NCBI RefSeq assembly: GCF_014637405.1
Contig: NZ_BMEY01000004.1
Coordinates: 160,439 to 220,700, forward strand
Direction of reading: 5' to 3'
Length of the DNA: 60,262 nucleotides
DNA from: Ornithinibacillus halotolerans
GTDB lineage: Bacteria; Bacillota; Bacilli; Bacillales; Amphibacillaceae
Positions 1-8,625 of this stretch are shown one piece after another. The position numbers were made by a program, and so were the translations under genes. The notes below the pieces were generated by a model. The model did not search any database. It saw only the letters and a program-made list of their open reading frames with translations, and had not been told where the DNA came from. Within the stretch, counting starts at the first letter, position 1. The number at the start of each line of letters is the position of its first letter.

Positions 1-85
1 TATAATGCTCCAAACCATAATACTAGCCGCACAGTTTCTATCTACTATTTATTAGATTAAAACGAAATAATCTCTTAGAAAAAAC

Positions 86-1099
86 TTATTTCTTAATGAG
101 ATTATATAATAGCAATTCAAACGCTAAATCTTTTTCCATTCTTCCTTGTTTCATGATGGCATCGGTTTCTGCTAATTGGTCCATGATGTATTCCAGTCTT
201 TCCACCGAAAATTTCGCTTCACGATTCATCGCTATTTTTATAACATAGGGATGAACACCAATTTGTTTTTGCATTTGTCCAGAACTATAGCCCTTTTGCT
301 TCAGTAATTTTACTCGGAGTATAGTCCGAAATTGAAATGCGAGAAGACCAATTAATGCAATTGGTTCCTCTTTCATCTTCTCTAAATCTTTATATACTCT
401 AATTGCTTTTGCTAAATCCCCGTCCATTACGGAATCAACTAAGCGCAGCCCAGAACTAGTAATCGTATGAGAAAGTAACTCCTCCGCAATTTCCTTTGTA
501 ACTACACCACCTTCACCAATATAGAGTGAGATTTTTTCAAGTTCTTTTTCGATGATATTTAAATCTGTAGATAATTCGTTTTCAAATACATCAAAAGCTT
601 CTTCCGCTATCGTTATATTTAGTTGTGATGATAAATTTTTAATCCAATCTCTTAATTCATATTCCTTTACTGGGTTACATTCCCCAACAAGACCTTTTTT
701 CTTTAATAACTTGCTAATCTTTTTCCGTTCATCAATTTTTTCATATGGTGCAACAAGAACAAGAACGGAATAATCCACTGGCATTTCTAAATATTGTTCA
801 AGTACTTCCAATTGATGTTCGAAGGAGAGCTTGTCCGGTTTAGCCTTAAGAAAGGTCGGATTAGTTGCTATAATTAATTTCTTATCACCAAAGAAAGGAT
901 ATGTTTCTACATCCGCAATAACTTCTTGAATGGATATTTCTGTTAAGTCATATGTAGACAAATTATCTTCATCAGATAACACTTGTTTAACTAATAAATC
1001 CGTAATTTTTTGGATAAAATAGTTTTCTGTGCCATATAATAAAATGACCTCTGGTATATTTTGTTTTTTTATTTGTTTGACAACCTCTTTGTAAGTCAT
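86..1099 (-). CDS. holA: DNA polymerase III delta subunit (HolA/YqeN)
   Basis: The delta subunit of the clamp loader opens the beta sliding clamp during replication. The protein is 337 aa from the ATG at 1099, the usual length of Firmicute HolA. The N-terminal part reads EVILLYGTENYFIQKITDLL, typical of the delta AAA+-like domain, which lacks a Walker A motif. The C-terminal part (MKEEPIALIGLLAFQFRTIL) is the conserved collar domain. I chose the ATG at 1099 because GGAG sits 8 bases upstream of it; the in-frame GTG at 1108 overlaps that site. It follows comEC on the minus strand as in B. subtilis, but yqzM and strong hairpins lie between, so it probably has its own promoter. Confidence 0.95.
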   Translation of the reverse strand: MTYKEVVKQIKKQNIPEVILLYGTENYFIQKITDLLVKQVLSDEDNLSTYDLTEISIQEVIADVETYPFFGDKKLIIATNPTFLKAKPDKLSFEHQLEVLEQYLEMPVDYSVLVLVAPYEKIDERKKISKLLKKKGLVGECNPVKEYELRDWIKNLSSQLNITIAEEAFDVFENELSTDLNIIEKELEKISLYIGEGGVVTKEIAEELLSHTITSSGLRLVDSVMDGDLAKAIRVYKDLEKMKEEPIALIGLLAFQFRTILRVKLLKQKGYSSGQMQKQIGVHPYVIKIAMNREAKFSVERLEYIMDQLAETDAIMKQGRMEKDLAFELLLYNLIKK

Positions 1100-1115
1100 G
1101 CTATTCACTCCAAAT

Positions 1116-1143
1116 ATGATATAGTTAAATGGTAATCCGTCAA
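1116..1143 (-). promoter_or_regulatory. Candidate sigma-A promoter for holA
   Basis: On the minus strand TTGACG is followed after 16 bases by TATCAT, just ahead of the holA ribosome binding site. The predicted start point leaves a very short leader, so the call is tentative. Confidence 0.35.
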
Positions 1144-1169
1144 ACGGTGAATAGCAAGAAAAACCTTGA

Positions 1170-1256
1170 GAGGGAAATTTGGGATAAGAAATTTCCCTCC
1201 CTATCTATATAAACGTTTACCATCATGCCCTAGGAACAGGATGATAAACGATATTT
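1170..1256 (+). terminator. Pair of strong hairpins, the second with a T-run on the plus strand
   Basis: The first hairpin has a perfect 11-bp stem (GAGGGAAATTT, 8-base loop, AAATTTCCCTC; 1170-1199). The second (1214-1250) pairs CGTTT..ATCAT with ATGATAAACG around a CCT/AGG inner stem and is followed by ATATTTTTTG, as in a rho-independent terminator read on plus. No plus-strand gene precedes it, so what it would terminate is unknown. On minus the first hairpin is followed, after six bases, by TTTTTC, so it could also act between yqzM and holA. Confidence 0.55.
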
Positions 1257-1409
1257 TTTGTTCATTTATAGCATGACCCTTCCAGCCTAAAAGTATAGTT
1301 GTTAAGTCTTTCTAATTTTGGAATGCAAATAAAATATGACTTTTTTGTATCATTGGTGGATTTTTTTATGTAATTAATTTATACTAAGGTTGAAATGGGA
1401 GGGTTAGCT

Positions 1410-1544
1410 ATGAATGAATTTGAAAAAGATCCACAATCCAAAAATAATGATGTAGTTGATTCCATTAAAGGATTCGGATTTTCGTTAGTTTTCTTTCTTT
1501 TAATATTTTTTATTGGGGTAACAATTAGCGTAATTGGTTCGTAA
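1410..1544 (+). CDS. yqzM: YqzM family small membrane protein
   Basis: This 44-aa protein has a charged N-terminus (MNEFEKDPQSKNND) and one hydrophobic membrane segment covering about residues 22-43. It has a strong ribosome binding site (GGGAGGG) 5-6 bases ahead of the ATG. The sequence and its place between holA and comEC match YqzM of Bacillus, a small protein of unknown function. It is alone on the plus strand between minus-strand operons and ends in a strong terminator. I could not pick out a convincing promoter. Confidence 0.85.
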   Translation: MNEFEKDPQSKNNDVVDSIKGFGFSLVFFLLIFFIGVTISVIGS

Positions 1545-1567
1545 AAGAAGTACATATGGTAATACGT

Positions 1568-1612
1568 AATAAAAGAGACTGGAATTTACCTGTCTCTTTT
1601 ATTATTTTTAAT
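1568..1612. terminator. Bidirectional terminator between yqzM and comEC
   Basis: AATAAAAGAGAC (1568-1579) pairs perfectly with GTCTCTTTTATT (1592-1603), followed by ATTTTTAATT on plus. The A-rich left side also gives T residues for minus-strand transcripts arriving from comEC. Confidence 0.85.
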
Positions 1613-1629
1613 TCCAATTCTATATTAGA

Positions 1630-3906
1630 CTATGGTTGATAATGATAAAATGTTCCTTCTTTTTCTGTAAAACGAAACATAATTGCACCTAGTTGATCAG
1701 TACGAAATATTATCGTTCCTTCTTCTTTATATCGTTCAATGACTTCTTCTGAAGGATGTTGATACCGATTATTTTCACCTACTGATATTAACGCATACCT
1801 TGGACTGATACTAGATATAAATGCAGGAATTGAAGATGTATTGCTCCCGTGATGAGCAACTTTTAACACATCTATTTTTAGATGAGGATAATTTCGAAGT
1901 AACGCAGATTCGGCTTGTTCTTCGATGTCTCCGGTAAATAACCAACTTTTGTTTCCTAACACCGTTTGAACAACTAAAGAGTTTTCATTACTACTATTTC
2001 TATCTACCCATGGTGAAAGCACTTTAAACATTTTCCCTTCAATATTTACTTCTTGCCCACTTTTCACTCGATGAAGCTCTGTTTTTTTATTTTGAATTTC
2101 CTCTAACAAAGTAGAATCTAATTGATAATAATCACTTACAATCACGGCTTCCACTTGAAAATCTCGAATTAGGAACGGAACACTACCTGAATGATCCACA
2201 TCCTCATGACTTATAAAAATAGCATCAATGGTTTGAATCCCACGATACTGTAAAAACGGTTTTATGATTCGAGAATAATTTGAATCAGAAATGGTGTTAT
2301 CTTCAAACGAAACCTTTGCTCCTGCGTCAATTACAATGACTCCTTTACGAAAAGGTAGCTCAATAATGATTGCATCACCCTGACCCACATCAAGCATTGT
2401 CACTTGGCCTGTCGGTGTTAAATATGGCTTTACAACGTTAGAGAGCAGTAACACAATTAACATAACGCCGAAATAAAAAGCCTGTTTCTTTTTCCCACCT
2501 TGAATTCGACCCATTAAAAGATACAGTAGAATATAATAACCAATGAAAAAGAAGGGCGTTGTATAACCGGTATACCATGGAAAGTATAAATAATGATCAA
2601 TCAAATTTAAAGCTACTAAAAATAACTCTTCATGAATGAATGTAAATACTTTATCAATAATCGGATACAAAAATGGAACTATCATCATTATGATAAATAA
2701 GAACATGAGTGGGATAACAAAAAAAGTGAAATAAGGAACAACAATTAAATTTAGAAAAATGGAAAGAGGATTAAATTGAAAAAAGTAAAACATTTGTAAC
2801 GGTGTAATGATAAACTGGGAAATGAAGCTTAATTTTAACATTTGCATCATATACGAATTACTATCTAGTAACCATGTTTTAGATAATATAATACTGAATG
2901 TAACAATGAAAGAAAATTGGAATCCGACAGAGTATATAATAAATCTATTCACCAAAACAAGGAGTATGAATGTAATACTAATTATATCTATTATAGTAAA
3001 TCTGGATTTCATTTTTCTCAATATAAGACCTAATAAAATCATTATACTAGCTCTCCATACAGAAGGCTCCCCTCCTGCAATGACGGCGTAAATGGGCAAA
3101 AACACAATAATTAACGTTGTTGCTTTCTCTTTCGTTAACAGATTTATTTTTATCGTTAGTAAATATAGTAGTCCTACAACTAACCCAATATGTAAACCTG
3201 AAATAGCCAGTATATGCGATAGACCCCATCTTTGAAATAGCTCTATCACATCCTCGGGAATATCCTGATCATCTCCTATTACTAACGCCCTAATCCAACT
3301 ACTGGTAAAGTTTGAAAATCTATTAGAGATAGTTTGTATTAAAGATTCGCGAATTTTATAAAGGATACTTAAATTAGATTTTTGATGACAAGCAATATCT
3401 TCCAACTTTGACACTTCGAATTGATAATGTATGTGATTAGAGGCGAGATATGCTTGATAATTAAATTGTCCCGGATTTCTACTTCCTTCTGGGCTTTTTA
3501 ATATTCCCTTTATCTGGCATTCAGCCCCGTGTTGAATGCTAGTTGTCTTATATGAATAGTTATCATCGTCAAAGGTCATGATTTGAATGAGTTGGTTAGA
3601 ATTGTTTTCTCGGAATTCAAATTGTAGGAAATGATTAGAGGAGGTAATTGGACTAGTAATTTCTCCATGTAATGTTAATTCTGTCGGAGTAATTGAATGT
3701 TGGTGTAACTCTATCGAAGGGACATATAAGGAGAAAAATATGTAGAAGAATAGGGAAACAAAATATAAGAGCTTCCCTATTCGTTTCATATAAAATAAGT
3801 AACTAATCCAGATTAGAAATAAGATACCAATATAAATGCTATTAAAAATTGTTGTCAAAATACTACATAACACACTTAGAGCTAAAATATAGCAATAACC
3901 TTTCAT
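1630..3906 (-). CDS. comEC: ComEC/Rec2 competence DNA channel protein
   Basis: ComEC forms the membrane channel that takes single-stranded DNA into the cytoplasm during transformation. The protein is 758 aa. An N-terminal membrane stretch and an OB-like external domain (about 60-180) are followed by the Competence domain with its hallmark HILAISGLHIGLVVGL (about 230) and many membrane helices. The C-terminal metallo-beta-lactamase-like domain has MLDVGQGDAIIIELP, SHEDVDHSGS and VAHHGSNTS, the likely nuclease active site. It is the last gene of comEA-comEB-comEC and starts 12 bases after the comEB stop. It appears full length, so DNA uptake could work. Confidence 0.97.
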   Translation of the reverse strand: MKGYCYILALSVLCSILTTIFNSIYIGILFLIWISYLFYMKRIGKLLYFVSLFFYIFFSLYVPSIELHQHSITPTELTLHGEITSPITSSNHFLQFEFRENNSNQLIQIMTFDDDNYSYKTTSIQHGAECQIKGILKSPEGSRNPGQFNYQAYLASNHIHYQFEVSKLEDIACHQKSNLSILYKIRESLIQTISNRFSNFTSSWIRALVIGDDQDIPEDVIELFQRWGLSHILAISGLHIGLVVGLLYLLTIKINLLTKEKATTLIIVFLPIYAVIAGGEPSVWRASIMILLGLILRKMKSRFTIIDIISITFILLVLVNRFIIYSVGFQFSFIVTFSIILSKTWLLDSNSYMMQMLKLSFISQFIITPLQMFYFFQFNPLSIFLNLIVVPYFTFFVIPLMFLFIIMMIVPFLYPIIDKVFTFIHEELFLVALNLIDHYLYFPWYTGYTTPFFFIGYYILLYLLMGRIQGGKKKQAFYFGVMLIVLLLSNVVKPYLTPTGQVTMLDVGQGDAIIIELPFRKGVIVIDAGAKVSFEDNTISDSNYSRIIKPFLQYRGIQTIDAIFISHEDVDHSGSVPFLIRDFQVEAVIVSDYYQLDSTLLEEIQNKKTELHRVKSGQEVNIEGKMFKVLSPWVDRNSSNENSLVVQTVLGNKSWLFTGDIEEQAESALLRNYPHLKIDVLKVAHHGSNTSSIPAFISSISPRYALISVGENNRYQHPSEEVIERYKEEGTIIFRTDQLGAIMFRFTEKEGTFYHYQP

Positions 3907-3917
3907 TTTACTTTACC

Positions 3918-4475
3918 TTAAACATTGAATAATTCATTTGCCTTCTTTGTTAATTGGTCTATTTCTGTTGAGGAATTATCTTGTACTAATTCCAATAATT
4001 GTTGAACGACTTCAGTTTTCTCTTTATAAGCCATATCAATCGCCAAATAATCAAGTTTTACCATTTCCATTTCGACACCAGCTTCTTCAAATAGTTGTAT
4101 TGCATACGGATGGTTTTTATAATTCTCTGCATAATATACTTTCCTAATACCCGCTTGAATTAATTGTTTTGTACATTGAAGACAAGGAAAGTGCGTAACA
4201 TAAATATCCGCATTTTCAGTAGGCACCCCAAATTTTGCACATTGTAAAAGAGCATTTGCTTCAGCATGGACTGTTCGAACACAATGTCCATCAATTACAT
4301 AGCACCCTTCATCAACACAATGAACACCACCTGAGACACTCCCATTATAGCCACCAGCAATAATTCGTTTATCGCGTACAACCGTTGCTCCGACCATTAA
4401 TCTAGTACATGTACTACGTAATGCGAGCAAGTGACTTTGCGCCATAAAATATTGGTTCCATGATATTCGTTCCAT
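3918..4475 (-). CDS. comEB: ComEB, dCMP/deoxycytidylate deaminase family protein
   Basis: This 185-aa protein belongs to the zinc-dependent deoxycytidylate deaminases. The motif HAEANALLQCA is followed by FPCLQCTKQLI, giving the His-Ala-Glu and PCxxC zinc-site residues. Such enzymes convert dCMP to dUMP for thymidylate synthesis; in B. subtilis the gene lies in the comE operon without being required for DNA uptake. I chose the ATG at 4475 because GAGAGGGGAG precedes it by about 8 bases. An upstream in-frame ATG at 4517 would place that ribosome binding site inside the gene. Confidence 0.95.
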   Translation of the reverse strand: MERISWNQYFMAQSHLLALRSTCTRLMVGATVVRDKRIIAGGYNGSVSGGVHCVDEGCYVIDGHCVRTVHAEANALLQCAKFGVPTENADIYVTHFPCLQCTKQLIQAGIRKVYYAENYKNHPYAIQLFEEAGVEMEMVKLDYLAIDMAYKEKTEVVQQLLELVQDNSSTEIDQLTKKANELFNV

Positions 4476-4537
4476 GACATTTACTCCCCTCTCTATAATA
4501 TCTAGTTTACCTTTCATTTTTATGAATCGTCAATTAA

Positions 4538-5116
4538 CTACGGTACTTGTATTTCCTCTTTTATGGCTTCTAAAACTTTTTCACCGATACCTGAAACTTG
4601 TAATAGATCTTCAACCTTCTGAAAATAGCCATGTTCTTCTCGATATTGAATAATCGCATTAGCCTTTGATGGACCGATTCCTGGGAGTGTTTCTATTTCT
4701 TCTACTGAAGCATAATTTATTCTAATCTTATTCGATTGTGAGGCTGTATTAGATTGTTTATCTCCTTCCACCATCTTCGGTACAATAATAATCATCTCAT
4801 CAAATAGTTTTTGAGCTAAATTAATCTCATACTCATTCGCATCTTTCGTAAATCCACCTGCTTTATCTACAATATCTTTCACACGAGAATTAGGCTCCAT
4901 TTCATAAACCCCTGGCTGATGTATTGCTCCTTTAATATCGACTATTATTTGGTCTGGAATATCTTTTTCTTCTACATTCCTATCTTGAGAAATAGGTTCC
5001 TCTGTTAGAATTGCGATAGAAGATTCATCCTTATCTATTAATTGAAAGAATAGAATTAGAATTGCAACGAGGGAGATGACTGCAATTACGATATTTTTTC
5101 GGAGTAATTCAATCAA
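4538..5116 (-). CDS. comEA: ComEA DNA receptor
   Basis: ComEA is the membrane-anchored receptor that binds double-stranded DNA outside the cell during competence. The protein (about 192 aa) has one N-terminal membrane helix, an acidic linker, a SLBB domain (about 55-105, VDIKGAIHQPGVYEM) and a C-terminal helix-hairpin-helix DNA-binding domain (ETLPGIGPSKANAIIQYREE and VSGIGEKVLEAI). The TTG at 5116 lies about 10 bases after AAAGG and is preferred; the GTG at 5125 almost touches the ribosome binding site. It heads the comE operon. No clear ComK box (paired AAAA-N5-TTTT) was found upstream. Confidence 0.95.
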   Translation of the reverse strand: MIELLRKNIVIAVISLVAILILFFQLIDKDESSIAILTEEPISQDRNVEEKDIPDQIIVDIKGAIHQPGVYEMEPNSRVKDIVDKAGGFTKDANEYEINLAQKLFDEMIIIVPKMVEGDKQSNTASQSNKIRINYASVEEIETLPGIGPSKANAIIQYREEHGYFQKVEDLLQVSGIGEKVLEAIKEEIQVP

Positions 5117-5148
5117 TATGATCACACCTTTATCATGCTTATGACACC

Positions 5149-5177
5149 ATCATACTGAAAGAATATCTGATAAGCAA
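5149..5177 (-). promoter_or_regulatory. Candidate promoter of the comE operon
   Basis: On the minus strand TTGCTT and TATGAT are separated by 17 bases and lie 33 bases upstream of the comEA start. The -10 is good and the -35 weak, as expected for a promoter that may need an activator. Confidence 0.45.
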
Positions 5178-5183
5178 AATGAG

Positions 5184-5219
5184 AAAAGGACAAGGAAATA
5201 ACATTATCCTTGTCCTTTT
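5184..5219. terminator. Terminator between yqeM and comEA
   Basis: AAAAGGACAAGGA (5184-5196) pairs perfectly with TCCTTGTCCTTTT (5207-5219). It overlaps the last codons of yqeM and ends the minus-strand yqeG-to-yqeM operon. Flanking T and A runs would let it work in either direction. Confidence 0.8.
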
Positions 5220-5953
5220 TGTGCAATAATAAAGATTCTCTCGGCATTTTCTAACGAAAATTCATTTTCTAATGAAAAATCCCCGTAAAAACTTATTTTT
5301 TCGAATCCACATTTTTCTAACAAATTTTTATAAACATGTACCGAAAATGTTCGTTGATAATGAGTTTCATCAAATCGCTCATAGTTTTCTCCGTTATACG
5401 CGAAAAAGGTAAGATCGTGAATCATTTCTCCTTGTTCATCGCCTTCGAAACAAAACCACACATATGCACTCTCATCATTAACATCTGAAAAGGTATGTCC
5501 AATTAGATTATCTTCTACATGAGATAACGAATGCACATCAAAGATAAATATTCCGTTATTATTTAATAGTTCATATACATTGGAGAACACTTTTTGAACG
5601 TCAGATTCTGATGTTATATAATTGATGACATCACAATAACTAACTGCTAAGTCATACCCGCTTAAGCCACTCAAATTTCGAATATCTTGATGTACCCAAT
5701 CAATTTTCTGTTTTGATTCCATTGCTTTTTGCTCTGCAATAGCCAACATATCCGTGGAGAAATCAACACCGGTAATCGAATACTTTTCCGATAATTGTAC
5801 GGTTATCTCTCCCGTTCCACACCCGAGATCAACAATGTTAGATACATGTAGATTGTTTCTGTTAATTATCGATTCTGTAAATTGAACCCACTTATCGTAT
5901 GGTGCTTCTTCCATAAAGCGGTCATATAAGTTTGCCATTAATTGATAAGCCAT
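5204..5953 (-). CDS. yqeM: Class I SAM-dependent methyltransferase (YqeM)
   Basis: The 249-aa protein has a Rossmann methyltransferase fold with motif I VDLGCGTGEITVQL (about 41-54), then GVDFSTDMLAIA for the acidic SAM-ribose contact. Length and position match YqeM, the last gene of the yqeG-yqeM operon in Bacillus. Its substrate is not established and nothing in the sequence reveals it. It starts five bases after the rsfS stop, so it is co-transcribed with ribosome-related genes. The terminator overlaps its 3' end. Confidence 0.85.
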   Translation of the reverse strand: MAYQLMANLYDRFMEEAPYDKWVQFTESIINRNNLHVSNIVDLGCGTGEITVQLSEKYSITGVDFSTDMLAIAEQKAMESKQKIDWVHQDIRNLSGLSGYDLAVSYCDVINYITSESDVQKVFSNVYELLNNNGIFIFDVHSLSHVEDNLIGHTFSDVNDESAYVWFCFEGDEQGEMIHDLTFFAYNGENYERFDETHYQRTFSVHVYKNLLEKCGFEKISFYGDFSLENEFSLENAERIFIIAQKGQG

Positions 5954-5957
5954 TTTA

Positions 5958-6314
5958 TTAATTACCCACCTCTAGTGGTACGTGTTGGGCATCTCCCCAT
6001 AAACGCTCTAAGTTGTAATAGCTTCTCTCATCTTTATGAAATACATGACAAACAACATCCCCTAAGTCAACTAGAACCCATCTTGCCTGTTCAAATCCTT
6101 CTAGCCGCTTAACTGAAACATTATGTTCCTCCATCTGATCTTTAACAGCTCTAGCAATAGATTGAACTTGACGTTCATTTGTTCCATGACAAATAAGAAA
6201 ATAATCAGCAACTAAAGATACTTGAGCTAAATCTAGGGCAACAATATCCTCAGCTCGTTTATCATCACATGCTTCCGCTGCTAGTTTCAATATTTCCAAT
6301 GGCATTTTGTTCAA
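5958..6314 (-). CDS. rsfS: Ribosomal silencing factor RsfS
   Basis: RsfS (YqeL) binds ribosomal protein uL14 on the large subunit and blocks subunit joining when nutrients run low. The core DKRAEDIVALDLAQVSLVAD and YFLICHGTNERQVQSIA are diagnostic of the DUF143/RsfS family. I chose the TTG at 6314 because GGAGG lies eight bases before it, giving 118 aa; a longer in-frame ATG at 6329 would overlap the ribosome binding site. Its start overlaps the end of yqeK by 50 bases, suggesting translational coupling. Confidence 0.93.
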   Translation of the reverse strand: MNKMPLEILKLAAEACDDKRAEDIVALDLAQVSLVADYFLICHGTNERQVQSIARAVKDQMEEHNVSVKRLEGFEQARWVLVDLGDVVCHVFHKDERSYYNLERLWGDAQHVPLEVGN

Positions 6315-6888
6315 AATGATTACCTCCATCTAAAAGTCTCGTTAAATCATTATATGCATGAAATGTATCAGGATAAATCCGATTTTTCTTTTCCATCAAA
6401 AAGTTTATCGTATTTCTAGAAATCATCCAAGCAGTTTTTAGTAAATCAGTTGTAGCCATTTCACGAACTTCTTCTAGTCCTGGAAAACTTCTACCTGGTT
6501 CAATGTAATCTGCTACAAAAATAATCAGATCTAGTTTACCCATATGTGCTTTTCCCGTTGTATGACAATATATCGCAGATTTAATTTCTTCATCCGTAAT
6601 TCCGTATTCTTCTTCTACTTTAATGGATGCAACAGGACCATGCCAAAGTTCATGATGATATAAAAGTAAGTCTTTCGGTAAATAAGAAGTTTCAATAATT
6701 CGCATCATTTCTTCTAACGAACGGTATTTACAATAATCATGAAAAATCGCTGCAATTTCTGCTTTCTTAGCAGATACCTGATATAAATTGGCAAGAGTTA
6801 CTGCTGTTTCAGCAACTCTTACAGTATGTTCAAATCGCTTCTTTGTTAGATGGGTTTCAACTATGGAAAGGGCATCTTGTTTATTCAT
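6265..6888 (-). CDS. yqeK: HD-domain Ap4A hydrolase-type protein YqeK
   Basis: The 207-aa HD-domain protein has metal-binding motifs [20 protein letters not shown] and later LYHHELWHG and AIYCHTTG. YqeK proteins of Gram-positive bacteria hydrolyse diadenosine tetraphosphate symmetrically. Neighbouring nadD, with which it overlaps by eight bases, links it to nucleotide metabolism. The C-terminus is about 20 residues longer than in B. subtilis and runs into rsfS in another frame. It starts with ATG after AAAGGAG. Confidence 0.9.
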   Translation of the reverse strand: MNKQDALSIVETHLTKKRFEHTVRVAETAVTLANLYQVSAKKAEIAAIFHDYCKYRSLEEMMRIIETSYLPKDLLLYHHELWHGPVASIKVEEEYGITDEEIKSAIYCHTTGKAHMGKLDLIIFVADYIEPGRSFPGLEEVREMATTDLLKTAWMISRNTINFLMEKKNRIYPDTFHAYNDLTRLLDGGNHFEQNAIGNIETSSGSM

Positions 6889-7444
6889 AAAAACTATGCT
6901 CCTTTATATAAGTATATACAGACTTAGGAACTAAATATTGAATCGTCCCTTTTTCTTTTTGTCTTTTTCTAATTAATGACGATGAAATATCAACCATTGG
7001 AATCTCAACTTCTCTAATTGGATACGTTGTATTTAAGGAGTATCCACTCCGTTTAACCCCAATAAACGTAACTAACTTCATTAACTCATCAATTTTATAC
7101 CAATTTGGTAAATACTCGACCATATCTGCTCCAATTATAAAGTAAAATTCTGAGTCCGGGTACTTATTAGTCAACAAAAGCATCGTGTCATACGTATATG
7201 ATTTGCCTTCTCTATCAACTTCAATTGTATTAAGTTTAAATGACTCATTATCCGCAATGGCTAACTTAAGCATTTCAATCCGATTTTCAACACTTACACT
7301 AGCTCGCCCTTTATGTGGAGGTTCATAGGTCGGAATAAACCAAATTTCATCTAAATCTAATGCTTGATTCACTTCTTCAGCAATAATTAAATGTCCAATA
7401 TGGGGTGGATCGAATGTTCCACCTAAAATACCAATACGTTTCAT
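6881..7444 (-). CDS. nadD: Nicotinate-nucleotide adenylyltransferase
   Basis: NadD joins ATP to nicotinate mononucleotide to form deamido-NAD. The 187-aa protein opens with [20 protein letters not shown], containing the nucleotidyltransferase GxFDPxHxGH motif. The C-terminal SSSLIRKR is the conserved ISSTxIR-type motif. It lies in the yqe operon with a good ribosome binding site (AAAGGAG) and overlaps yqeK at its end. Confidence 0.96.
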   Translation of the reverse strand: MKRIGILGGTFDPPHIGHLIIAEEVNQALDLDEIWFIPTYEPPHKGRASVSVENRIEMLKLAIADNESFKLNTIEVDREGKSYTYDTMLLLTNKYPDSEFYFIIGADMVEYLPNWYKIDELMKLVTFIGVKRSGYSLNTTYPIREVEIPMVDISSSLIRKRQKEKGTIQYLVPKSVYTYIKEHSFYE

Positions 7445-7470
7445 GAAAACTCCTTTCGTACTAGTTTTTA

Positions 7471-7761
7471 TTATGGAAGTTGTATTTGCTTATGTTCTTC
7501 TGATTCTTTATATAATACAATATTGTTTCCGATAAGTTGTACAATCTCAGCACCAGTACCCTCAGCTAATTCCTCTGCCACCGTATCTTTATCATCCATG
7601 CAATTTTGCAAAATGCTAACTTTAATTAATTCTCTCTTTTCTAATGCTTCGTTTACTTGAACGATCATGTTTTCATTTACCCCAATTTTCCCAACTTGAA
7701 ATATTGGTTTTAAATGATGTGCTTTCGAACGAAGAAATCTCTTTTGTTTGCCTGTAAGCAT
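7471..7761 (-). CDS. yhbY: YhbY-family CRM-domain RNA-binding protein (YqeI)
   Basis: This 96-aa protein is a single CRM (YhbY) domain: [20 protein letters not shown], then FQVGKIGV and the ELIKVSIL strand. Such proteins bind pre-50S ribosomal particles and help ribosome assembly. I chose the ATG at 7761, which AAGGGTG precedes; the upstream GTG at 7773 overlaps that site. It sits between aroE and nadD next to the ribosome-assembly GTPase gene yqeH, as in Bacillus. Confidence 0.93.
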   Translation of the reverse strand: MLTGKQKRFLRSKAHHLKPIFQVGKIGVNENMIVQVNEALEKRELIKVSILQNCMDDKDTVAEELAEGTGAEIVQLIGNNIVLYKESEEHKQIQLP

Positions 7762-7769
7762 AAATATAA

Positions 7770-8609
7770 TCACCCTTCTAAAATTCGTTTTAATTGTTCA
7801 TCCATTTGTTTTAGTGTTGGCTTTTTCCCGAACCATATTTCAAAGGCGTATTGAGCTTGATAGAGTAACATCGTATGCCCATGATGGATAGATGCATTTA
7901 ATGCCTTTGCTTCAGTAAGGAATTTCGTCCAGATTGGTTGGTAAATAATATCACTAACAATTGTTCTACTACGTATTCCATCTAATGTAATTGGGATTTC
8001 ATTTAATCTTGGTTTCATCCCAACACTAGTCGTCTGAATAACCAAATCATATTCTTTTAATTGTTTTTCTGCTACTTCTAATGACATGACTGATGATTTA
8101 GTTTCTACAGATTTTATTTTTGTAATTGCATGAGCTTTTTCGAGTGTCCGATTTGTAAGATCAATACTTATATAACCAGCACGATTTAACCCGTAGTAAA
8201 TAGCCCTAGCGGCTCCACCTGCACCTATTATTAATATCTTTTGTTGTTTATCTTGTTTTAAATGCGGAAAATATTGTTCCAGAGACCGCAAATATCCTAC
8301 AGCATCTGTATTATAACCAGTGAGTTGTCCGTTTTTAATTAGAACAGTATTAACTGCTCCAATATTTTGTGCCGAAACATCCAATTCATCCAATAAAGGG
8401 ATAATTTTCTCTTTATATGGTGCAGTAACATTAAAACCGTTAAAGTTCTTTTCCTTCATTTTGTTAACTTGGTCTATTAAACGGTTTTCTTCAACTTCAA
8501 AAATAGTATATGTCCCTTTTATCTTTTCTTGTTTTAAAAATTGATTATATATCCATGGGGACAACGAATGACTAATTGGATAACCTAATAGGCCTAGTTT
8601 ATATTCCAT
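7770..8609 (-). CDS. aroE: Shikimate dehydrogenase
   Basis: AroE reduces 3-dehydroshikimate with NADPH in the pathway to aromatic amino acids. The 279-aa protein has the substrate site LGYPISHSLSPWIYNQF, the catalytic lysine in FNVTAPYKEKI, and the nucleotide loop IIGAGGAARAIYYGL. GYNTDAVGYLRSL is the conserved shikimate-binding motif. The ATG at 8609 follows GGGGGAAGAGGGG, so the upstream ATG at 8624 is unlikely. It lies within the yqe operon. Confidence 0.95.
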   Translation of the reverse strand: MEYKLGLLGYPISHSLSPWIYNQFLKQEKIKGTYTIFEVEENRLIDQVNKMKEKNFNGFNVTAPYKEKIIPLLDELDVSAQNIGAVNTVLIKNGQLTGYNTDAVGYLRSLEQYFPHLKQDKQQKILIIGAGGAARAIYYGLNRAGYISIDLTNRTLEKAHAITKIKSVETKSSVMSLEVAEKQLKEYDLVIQTTSVGMKPRLNEIPITLDGIRSRTIVSDIIYQPIWTKFLTEAKALNASIHHGHTMLLYQAQYAFEIWFGKKPTLKQMDEQLKRILEG

Positions 8610-8625
8610 CCCCTCTTCCCCCAAA

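Noticed and set aside
67-105. Inverted repeat ATAATCTC / GAGATTAT at the holA 3' end as a terminator
   Set aside because: Only eight base pairs with a 23-base loop and an interrupted T tail; too weak to call. The rest of 1-85 shows nothing I recognise; no rpsT sequence was seen there.
5126-5200. ComK box (AAAA-N5-TTTT pairs) upstream of comEA
   Set aside because: No properly spaced pair was found; only isolated A and T runs occur.
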